From contig JAAYMG010000298.1 of NCBI GenBank assembly GCA_012521525.1, positions 1-9,616 on the forward strand: 9,616 bases of DNA. Direction: 5' to 3'. A program made the position numbers and the translations under genes. The DNA is from Clostridiales bacterium (lineage in GTDB: Bacteria; Bacillota; Clostridia; Oscillospirales; JAAYOS01). This document shows, one piece after another, positions 1-5,193 of the stretch (within the stretch, counting starts at the first letter, position 1; the number at the start of each line of letters is the position of its first letter). The notes beneath the pieces are model-generated. The model made no database searches. It was not told the origin of the DNA and saw nothing but the letters and a program-made list of their open reading frames with translations.

Positions 1-100
1 CGACAATGGTAATACACCATAGAATACCGGTCAAAAACCAGAACAGTCCTAATATGAATCCGCCTAATACAAACCAGAGTATATTCCCAAGGCAGCCCAT
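1..100 (-). CDS. YccF-domain inner membrane protein, N-terminal part (runs off the left edge)
   Basis: Reading leftwards from the ATG at 98-100, 33 codons are visible, beginning MGCLGNILWFVLGGFILGLF and ending ...LWCITIV at the window edge. The Gly/Trp/Phe-rich hydrophobic start with the pattern N-I-L-W-F-x-L-G-G matches the YccF (DUF307) family of small membrane proteins, whose biochemical role is unknown. A GGAGG ribosome-binding site lies at 108-112 with 7 bases before the ATG, which fixes the start. The stop codon of the large upstream esterase is only 29 bases away and I see no terminator between them, so the two are probably co-transcribed, with this gene distal. The gene is too short for the usual ORF cut-off because the window cuts it. 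The family call rests on pattern memory of the N-terminus only; the rest of the protein would confirm it. Confidence 0.72.
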   Translation of the reverse strand, partial: MGCLGNILWFVLGGFILGLFWFLTGILWCITIV

Positions 101-129
101 CTCAAATCCTCCGTATCAATTAACAGTTG

Positions 130-2742
130 TTATTTCTTGCCTGAAGGTTTACGTTTGCTCATAAATATTATCACAACCGCGACCAATGCCACAACTGCTA
201 TGATGACACCTATGATCGCTAAGCTGACTGTCTTATTATCGGACGGTCCCTCCTCGGATACATCCGAATCATCAGGGGTCACATCATCAGACGGCATCTC
301 CGAAGGAGACACATCGGCATCGTTATCTGAAGGCTTTTGAGCGTTCAGCTTCCTGTCCTGTGCCGCAAGCCACTGCATGATGGTCTCGCCGTATTCTTCC
401 GAGTAGAAATTGTTGAATACGTACTGCCAGGACCAATGTCCGTTGTATTCTGTCCTTTCAAATTCCGTGTAGCGGACACTGCCGCCGAGCTTTTCAAGCA
501 TCGGAACAGTCATACGGCTTGTTTGCGCTGCTCTGACAGTTGTATCGTCGGAGCTGTGGACGATCCATATCGGCAGATCGACGACCGCCTGCAGCTCCTT
601 CTCGGTAGGAGTATATGCAGGACATACAGGGAACGAGGCGGCAAACAGGTCTGGGCGTGTCAGAATGACATTCCAGGTCATATAACCGCCCATTGAGCAC
701 CCGCCTATATAGACCTTGTCCTCATCGACTTTCTTTTCGCTGATGATTCTCTCTATCAGAGCGATAACATCTTCAAGGTAATCGGAACGCCTGTTGAAGT
801 CTGCATCGTCCATCCATCCGGTCGGGCATTGGGGCGCAAGGACATAAGCGCCTCTTCCGCCGCCGAACAGGGACTGGACTTCGTCGGTGATCAACCCGAT
901 GACCTTATTGCCCCGGATCTGGACCTTGTTGTCAAATCCGCCCTCGCCGGCTCCATGTAACCACACTATCAGCGGATATCTTTTTCCGCTTTCCAGTTCA
1001 GGTTCATACAGGGCATAACTAATACCGCTGACATCTACATATTTATCGAAACGGTCCACGAGCTTATTATACATCTTCTTCTGCGTATAGGTCTTGTCTC
1101 CGACCGCGACGATACTCCCGTCAGCTCGCTTGAAGACGGCGTTCTGTGTGACTTCGTACTTCAGATCGATGGGTATGTTGCGCCATAACTTGCCGTTATA
1201 CAAAAGCGTAGATGCGCCGCTCACTCCGAAGCCATGCTCCAGATTAAGAGTGACATATCTGCCGTCAACCGAAACCCCTGTCACTCTGCGGTCCAGTGAC
1301 TCGATAGTAGATTCCTTTTGGGTCTGCCAGTTGAAATATGGGTATTCCAATACTGACACTCGAAAAGTATTCACAGTTATGGATTCGGGATCTACAGGCT
1401 CCTTCATGTCGATCACTACTTTGGTGACGTCTTCGCCATAATCGAACGATTCCGCCTCAATATCGAAAGTTGCGTCGCTTTTGTCCCTGGTCTGGCGCGC
1501 CAGCCAATCCATATATGTTTCGCCGTATTCTCTTGAATAATAGTCCGAGCAAACATAGACCCAGGAGAAGTGACCGTTATATACCGTTCCGTCCTTTGTC
1601 GTGACATTCGGATATTCAGTATAGCGGACCTCCGTGCTGCCGTGGAGTTTCGTCAGGTATTCATATGCATTCCTGCTGTTGGCAACCGGGCAAACAGGGT
1701 CATTGGCGCTGTGGACGATCCAAACGGGCATGTCTTTGAGCACCTTCAGCTCGTCCGCTGTCGGTGCGTAAGCCGAACAGACCGGTATAGCGGCCGCGAA
1801 AAGTTCGGGATATTCCAGAATGGTGTGCCATGTCATGAAGCCGCCGGCAGAAAAACCGCCAATATACACCCTGTCCTTATCGATCGGGTTGTTCTCCATC
1901 ACCTCATTGATGAGGGATATAAGTACGGGAAGGGAGGATGACCTGCCGGTCTCGTCTGTCTGCATCCAGCTCCACGTTTTCTCGTCCTCCGGGTTTTGCG
2001 GCGCAACTACAAACATGCCGCCGAATTTTTCCTGGACCTCATCGCTTGCAAAGTATGTCACCCTGTTTTCCAGGATCTGCTTTTCATTGTCGCTGCCACC
2101 CTGCATGTATCCGTGAAGCCAGAATATGACTGCATAATCCTCGCCGTCTTCCACAGGAGGTGAATACATGCGGTATTTCATTCCGCCCTGTGATACATGA
2201 TAAGTGAACTTGGCAGTCTGGGCATTATATTCTTTTCCGTGAACATAAGAAACCGAGCCCGGGGATAATTCAGAACCATCCAGCATCTTTACAACGGAGT
2301 TTTGGACTATTGAATAGTTTTTTATGGGGGAGTTGATCCCGGGGGAATTCTGAGTCGATTTCATCGTGATGACGACCTCGCTGCCCAGGACCTCTATCCT
2401 GGTGATGGTCCTTTGGAAATTGCCGACTTTGACGGAAAAGGTTTTGGCATCGACAGATACCGGGTCGATTTCATAATCAAACCTGATATGTACCTTTGTT
2501 ATGCCTTCGCCCCAATCCAGGACCTCTTTCTCAAGATCAAAGACAACTTCGGCAAGCGCTTCACCTGCCGCAGCGCTTTCTCCTGATGTGTTTTCTCCGC
2601 CCGATCCGGCTTCGTCCGCAAAGACAGGGACTGAGAATGGGTTGAAAGCAAGCAGAAGTGTGAAGCACAGTATGGCCGCCAATGTTTTTGTGATGCGTTT
2701 CATTTTGATCTCATTCTGTTTATTTTCCTGTTTCATATACAT
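130..2742 (-). CDS. Secreted, membrane-anchored tandem esterase: two Ig-like + alpha/beta-hydrolase modules
   Basis: This 870-residue surface protein contains the same module twice. A signal peptide (about residues 14-42, ending VPVFA-DEAG) is followed by an Ig-like domain (about 65-165), hydrolase 1 (about 175-418), a second Ig-like domain (about 425-545), hydrolase 2 (about 565-795), an acidic Ser/Pro/Asp linker (about 800-836), a membrane helix (about 838-860) and a basic tail. There is no LPxTG, so it is held by the helix with the enzymes outside. Hydrolase 1 has oxyanion WLHG (208-211), nucleophile GFSAGG (Ser298), Asp348 and His391 in NGHFSW. Hydrolase 2 has WLHGAGEGG, GCSMGG (Ser683), Asp733 and His769 in NGHWSW. 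Both triads look complete. The Ig-like plus hydrolase order resembles Thermotoga EstA-type esterases and the PHB depolymerase/feruloyl-esterase-like group. The substrate is unknown; acylated polysaccharide is an inference. No ATG has a good ribosome-binding site. The internal ATG at 2701-2703 gives the most typical signal peptide and may be the true start. Transcription probably starts near 2921. Confidence 0.88.
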   Translation of the reverse strand: MYMKQENKQNEIKMKRITKTLAAILCFTLLLAFNPFSVPVFADEAGSGGENTSGESAAAGEALAEVVFDLEKEVLDWGEGITKVHIRFDYEIDPVSVDAKTFSVKVGNFQRTITRIEVLGSEVVITMKSTQNSPGINSPIKNYSIVQNSVVKMLDGSELSPGSVSYVHGKEYNAQTAKFTYHVSQGGMKYRMYSPPVEDGEDYAVIFWLHGYMQGGSDNEKQILENRVTYFASDEVQEKFGGMFVVAPQNPEDEKTWSWMQTDETGRSSSLPVLISLINEVMENNPIDKDRVYIGGFSAGGFMTWHTILEYPELFAAAIPVCSAYAPTADELKVLKDMPVWIVHSANDPVCPVANSRNAYEYLTKLHGSTEVRYTEYPNVTTKDGTVYNGHFSWVYVCSDYYSREYGETYMDWLARQTRDKSDATFDIEAESFDYGEDVTKVVIDMKEPVDPESITVNTFRVSVLEYPYFNWQTQKESTIESLDRRVTGVSVDGRYVTLNLEHGFGVSGASTLLYNGKLWRNIPIDLKYEVTQNAVFKRADGSIVAVGDKTYTQKKMYNKLVDRFDKYVDVSGISYALYEPELESGKRYPLIVWLHGAGEGGFDNKVQIRGNKVIGLITDEVQSLFGGGRGAYVLAPQCPTGWMDDADFNRRSDYLEDVIALIERIISEKKVDEDKVYIGGCSMGGYMTWNVILTRPDLFAASFPVCPAYTPTEKELQAVVDLPIWIVHSSDDTTVRAAQTSRMTVPMLEKLGGSVRYTEFERTEYNGHWSWQYVFNNFYSEEYGETIMQWLAAQDRKLNAQKPSDNDADVSPSEMPSDDVTPDDSDVSEEGPSDNKTVSLAIIGVIIAVVALVAVVIIFMSKRKPSGKK

Positions 2743-2850
2743 AGTGTCAGATGTATTATATTATTGAATAAGCAATGCCGGTTTAATCAACTGACAGGTT
2801 CGGTTCTGAGCAGGACCCGGGCATATCTGGTCAGAGCGGAAAGCCGGATC

Positions 2851-2922
2851 CAATAATAAAAAGCAAAAGCTTATGAGCTGCCTGATCATGGCTCATACAT
2901 CAAAAACAGTTGCCTTTGCTTT
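2851..2922 (-). ncRNA. Candidate leader RNA or small RNA ending in an intrinsic-terminator-like hairpin
   Basis: The predicted transcript of the promoter at 2928-2956 begins near 2921, exactly where an 11-bp stem opens. The 5' arm AAAGCAAAGGC (2922-2912, read on the minus strand) pairs with GCTTTTGCTTT (2870-2860), and the RNA then continues TTATTATT. The single imperfect pair is G-U in minus-strand RNA but would be A-C in plus-strand RNA, so the structure favours the minus sense. Inside it lies a second stem, TATGAGC (2897-2891) with GCTCATA (2878-2872) around a 12-base loop, and a U-rich stretch at 2911-2898. It sits about 110 bases ahead of the esterase start, so it could be an attenuator in the 5' leader or a terminated small RNA of about 70 nt. 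I do not recognise a known riboswitch class. The structure was drawn by hand, not folded by software. Confidence 0.5.
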
Positions 2923-2927
2923 CTGGT

Positions 2928-2956
2928 ATTATAATACAAATGTCGAATTTTAGCAA
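2928..2956 (-). promoter_or_regulatory. Sigma-A-type promoter of the membrane-anchored tandem esterase
   Basis: On the minus strand TTGCTA (2956-2951) and TATAAT (2933-2928) are separated by exactly 17 bases. The -10 lies in the self-complementary core TATTATAATA. Expected transcription start is about 2921, giving a leader of about 180 to 220 bases. The same core and spacing recur at 8019-8047. Confidence 0.68.
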
Positions 2957-2969
2957 GATAAAAGACCAG

Positions 2970-2994
2970 TAAAACCATTGAGTTGATGAAAAGT
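2970..2994 (-). repeat. 25-bp promoter-upstream element, copy 1
   Basis: Read on the minus strand it contains CAACTCAATGGTTTTA preceded by ACTTTTCAT. It matches 8062-8086 at 23 of 25 positions in the same orientation. Its near edge is 13 bp upstream of the -35 box at 2951-2956, i.e. around -50 to -75 from the predicted start, which is typical for an activator site. It contains a weak dyad AAC-N6-GTT. It also lies between this promoter and the divergent plus-strand promoter at 3029-3057, so it could influence both. The binding factor is unknown. Confidence 0.62.
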
Positions 2995-3003
2995 GTCTAT
3001 AAA

Positions 3004-3019
3004 AGTTGTAATTTCAACT
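3004..3019. promoter_or_regulatory. 16-bp near-perfect palindrome, possible operator
   Basis: AGTTGTAATTTCAACT is self-complementary at all pairs except one (T3009/T3014). It ends 9 bp before the -35 box of the plus-strand promoter at 3029. The position and symmetry suit a dimeric regulator acting on the TIM-barrel gene, or on both divergent promoters. The factor is unknown. Confidence 0.4.
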
Positions 3020-3028
3020 ATGATCGTG

Positions 3029-3057
3029 TTGACAGTGAGATATGGAAATGTGATACT
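3029..3057 (+). promoter_or_regulatory. Promoter of the TIM-barrel gene with extended -10
   Basis: Consensus TTGACA (3029-3034), 17 bases, then GATACT (3052-3057). The -10 is imperfect but is preceded by TG at 3049-3050, the extended -10 motif. The expected start is near 3064, leaving a leader of about 60 bases to the ATG at 3125. It diverges from the esterase promoter at 2928-2956. Confidence 0.6.
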
Positions 3058-3124
3058 TAATATGTAATGGTTCCGGGGCAGTTTAATATGAAAATTATGA
3101 AGATTCAGGGAACGGAGGTCGGTT

Positions 3125-3979
3125 ATGAGCAAGCTTTTTCCGCGTACCGAAATCGGCGGCATATCAGTATCGAGAATGGTGATGGGATCTAACTGGTTGC
3201 TGGGGTTCAGCCACACAGGGGCGGCCGCTGACAAAATGATAAGGGACCGCTACTCGGACATCGGGCCATTCAAAGCGATAATTGAATCGTACATGGTGTA
3301 TGGTGTGGACACTATCATGGCTCCGTTTAGTGCGTCCCCCATGCTTGTGAGGGCTGTAAAGGAGACTGAGCAGAAGCTCGGGCGAGAGATAATAATGATA
3401 GACACGCCATTTGTAAATGTTGATGATAATGCCGATGCCCGCAGGGAGGCTGAGGATGTATTCAGGAAGAGCCGTGAAAACGGGGCGAAAATATGTCTTA
3501 TCCACCATTCCTGTGCTGAGCAGCTGGTGGACAAGAACAAGGCTGAGATAAGGAGGCTTGGTGACTATACTAAAATGATCCGTGATTTCGGGATGGTACC
3601 GGGTCTTTCCGCGCATATGCCTGAGCTTGTGGTTTACAGTGACGCGAACGGATACGATGTTGAGACATACATACAGATATATAACTGCATGGGATTTCTG
3701 ATGCAGGTTGAAATCGAGACTGTCGCGCGCATCATACATGATGCAAAAAAACCGGTCATCACGATAAAGCCTATGGCCGCGGGAAGGGTAACGCCGTTTG
3801 TAGGGCTCAATTTTGTCTGGAATACTATCAGGGAGTGCGATTTGGTCACTGTGGGTGCATATACGCCGGACGAAGTTCATGAGGACGTGGAGATATCCTT
3901 TGCGGCACTAGAGCGCAGATTTCCGGATATTGAGAAGCGTTCAAGCCCGGTGATGGATCAGGCGGCTTTTGGAAAGTGA
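3125..3979 (+). CDS. Aldo/keto-reductase-like TIM-barrel protein of unknown function
   Basis: The protein has 284 residues with no signal peptide, so it is probably cytoplasmic. GGAGGT at 3114-3119, 6 bases before the ATG, fixes the start. The N-terminus (GGISVSRMVMGSNWLLG) looks like the first beta-strand region of aldo/keto reductases. The C-terminal part, with ITIKPMAAGRV (213-223) followed by FVWNTIRECDLVTVGAYTPDEVHEDV, resembles the AKR end that binds NADP phosphate (KP-AGG...TPEQVEEN). In between are alternating strands and helices expected of a barrel. The region that in AKRs carries the catalytic Asp and Tyr reads GVDTIMAPFSASPMLVRAVKE (60-80) and shows no Tyr at the expected place, so redox activity is doubtful. 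Three consecutive residues IHH (126-128) might bind metal or replace the catalytic His. It is transcribed away from the flanking esterases with its own promoter. Alternative: another TIM-barrel sugar or aldehyde enzyme. The function is not assigned. Confidence 0.6.
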   Translation: MSKLFPRTEIGGISVSRMVMGSNWLLGFSHTGAAADKMIRDRYSDIGPFKAIIESYMVYGVDTIMAPFSASPMLVRAVKETEQKLGREIIMIDTPFVNVDDNADARREAEDVFRKSRENGAKICLIHHSCAEQLVDKNKAEIRRLGDYTKMIRDFGMVPGLSAHMPELVVYSDANGYDVETYIQIYNCMGFLMQVEIETVARIIHDAKKPVITIKPMAAGRVTPFVGLNFVWNTIRECDLVTVGAYTPDEVHEDVEISFAALERRFPDIEKRSSPVMDQAAFGK

Positions 3980-4070
3980 TGATGAGTATATCCCTGTATC
4001 TGCTTTGATCCCTCCTGCTATTTCTTTTCGTCGACATTGCGCGAAAACTCAATAATGGTATTGGCAATTA

Positions 4071-4132
4071 AACACCCGAAAGCTTTATTAGCTTTCGGGT
4101 GTTTGAGTTAGACCGAGTATCAAAAACGGTCT
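4071..4132. terminator. Bidirectional terminator between convergent genes
   Basis: A perfect 14-bp stem is formed by AACACCCGAAAGCT (4071-4084) and AGCTTTCGGGTGTT (4090-4103) around a 5-base loop. The flanks give TTT on the plus strand and TTTAATT on the minus strand, so it can stop both the plus gene ending at 3979 and the minus gene ending at 4200. A second, weaker hairpin follows: AGACCG (4110-4115) with CGGTCT (4127-4132), then a TTTT on the plus side at 4138-4141. Confidence 0.75.
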
Positions 4133-4199
4133 GAATCTTTTAGGTTAGTGAATAATATGTCTGATTACCTATCGTGCTATCATGCATGTATGTCACAAC

Positions 4200-4991
4200 C
4201 TATAATGGCAGCCATTGAATCACCTTTTCGATATAAGTGTCCCAGAACTTCCAGTCGTGTGCGCCCGGGCCTTCTTCGTATTTGAGGTCTACTCCTTCGG
4301 AAATCAGGAAATCCCTGTATCTGCGATTGACATCTACAAGAGGATCCTCCGTACCGCAAGCCATATACATTTTCGGTACTGGTTTACCCTGAGCTTTTAT
4401 TATCTTTAGAACTCCCTCGGGGTCCTTGTCGCTTTCGCGCAGCTTGTCAAGATCTCCGAAGATGGCTTCAAAGTAGCTTCTCTTACCAAATCTAAAGGGT
4501 GCATCCTCTGTGGCTTCGGGGGCACGATATGTAACCAGCGCTGATGAGAGTCCTGCGACATGACTGAATGTGTCGCAATATTTCAGCCCGTTGCGGATCG
4601 CACCATATCCGCCCATGGAAAGTCCGGCTATAAATGTGTCTTCACGCTTATCGGACAACCTGAAGATTTCGCGTGTAGCTTCGACAAGGTCCACGCCTAT
4701 GAACTCCCCGAACATGTTTCCGCGAGCTTCATCGTCAACATAGAAACTGTTCTCGCCGGAGGGCATGATGACCGCAAGGTTATTTTCTTCAGCCAGCATG
4801 CGGATCCTCGATCCTGTTATCCAGTCGGCGTGGTTGCCGAGTATGCCGTGCAGGAGATAAAGCGTTTTGAACGGCTTTTTCTCGGGGAGCGGCGTTCCCG
4901 GAAATACCATTTTTGATGCAGGGATAACAGCGGTGATCGTGACATTTCTGGCTAACGCTTTTGAGAAATAGGTTGCTTGTACGAGTGCCAT
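4200..4991 (-). CDS. Esterase D / tributyrin-esterase-like hydrolase, cytoplasmic
   Basis: This is a 263-residue alpha/beta hydrolase of the esterase family that includes S-formylglutathione hydrolase, tributyrin esterase and acetyl-xylan or feruloyl esterases (Pfam Esterase, PF00756). Visible features in order are the oxyanion region LLHGILGNHADW (His48, Gly49), nucleophile elbow GLSMGG (Ser125), acid Asp217 in GTEDPL, and His245 in GAHDW. The triad is complete and the length is typical for single-domain members. The start MALVQATYFSKAL has no signal peptide, so it should act in the cytoplasm on small imported esters such as acetylated or feruloylated oligosaccharides; that substrate is an inference. 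GGAGG at 5000-5004, 8 bases ahead, fixes the ATG. It has its own promoter (5041-5069) and ends before the convergent terminator, so it is monocistronic. Confidence 0.87.
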   Translation of the reverse strand: MALVQATYFSKALARNVTITAVIPASKMVFPGTPLPEKKPFKTLYLLHGILGNHADWITGSRIRMLAEENNLAVIMPSGENSFYVDDEARGNMFGEFIGVDLVEATREIFRLSDKREDTFIAGLSMGGYGAIRNGLKYCDTFSHVAGLSSALVTYRAPEATEDAPFRFGKRSYFEAIFGDLDKLRESDKDPEGVLKIIKAQGKPVPKMYMACGTEDPLVDVNRRYRDFLISEGVDLKYEEGPGAHDWKFWDTYIEKVIQWLPL

Positions 4992-5040
4992 TCTAGGTTC
5001 CTCCGTTTGTAATTTGATATATCGAATGGTTATTTATGCA

Positions 5041-5069
5041 ATTATAAAATCAATTAATGCATCGGTCAA
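5041..5069 (-). promoter_or_regulatory. Promoter of the cytoplasmic esterase
   Basis: On the minus strand TTGACC (5069-5064) and TATAAT (5046-5041) are separated by 17 bases. The start should be near 5034, giving a leader of about 43 bases. The -35 overlaps one of two direct copies of TGACCGA (5068-5062 and 5083-5077), 15 bp apart. A small dyad, CACTG (5082-5086) with CAGTG (5091-5095), lies further upstream. These could be regulator sites but are short. The 25-bp element of the two large esterases is absent here. Confidence 0.72.
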
Positions 5070-5139
5070 GTTTTTGTCGGTCACTGAAACCAGTGTTGTG
5101 TTTCTTAGACAGATGCGTCTTTTTAGGCTATTGATATAT

Positions 5140-5180
5140 GAAGAGTCTGCCACGGACTACATGACAGACTCTTCCTGTCA
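5140..5180 (-). terminator. Probable terminator of the LysM esterase gene
   Basis: A 10-bp perfect stem, GAAGAGTCTG (5140-5149) with CAGACTCTTC (5165-5174), begins about 20 bases past the stop codon at 5194-5196. It overlaps an alternative stem, TGACAG (5162-5167) with CTGTCA (5175-5180). The two cannot form together. The minus-strand tail is ATATATC rather than a true U-tract, so this may be a weak or Rho-assisted terminator, or an mRNA 3'-end stabiliser. Confidence 0.5.
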
Positions 5181-5193
5181 ACAGAAAGTGAGA

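Noticed and set aside
1570..1941. Plus-strand open frames over the tandem esterase, including this one and 337-696.
   Set aside because: They are shadows of the conserved hydrolase coding sequence, with Cys/Arg-rich composition and no ribosome-binding site.
2755..2760. A perfect TATAAT on the minus strand just upstream of the first esterase.
   Set aside because: No -35-like sequence at 16 to 18 bp; the nearest TTGATT is 24 bp away. The promoter at 2928-2956 is far better.
2898..2922. GCAAAGGCAAC in the esterase leader resembles part of the c-di-GMP-I (GEMM) riboswitch core.
   Set aside because: The GNRA-capped hairpin and the GACGCAAAGC segment that define the class are missing.
3164..3880. 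A 238-codon open frame on the minus strand.
   Set aside because: It is opposite the TIM-barrel gene, which has a strong ribosome-binding site and a sensible protein. The antisense product is Arg/His/Tyr-rich with no recognisable motif.
4046..4054. AACTCAAT near the convergent terminator as a third copy of the 25-bp element.
   Set aside because: Only an 8-base match with no promoter beside it, so it is probably chance.
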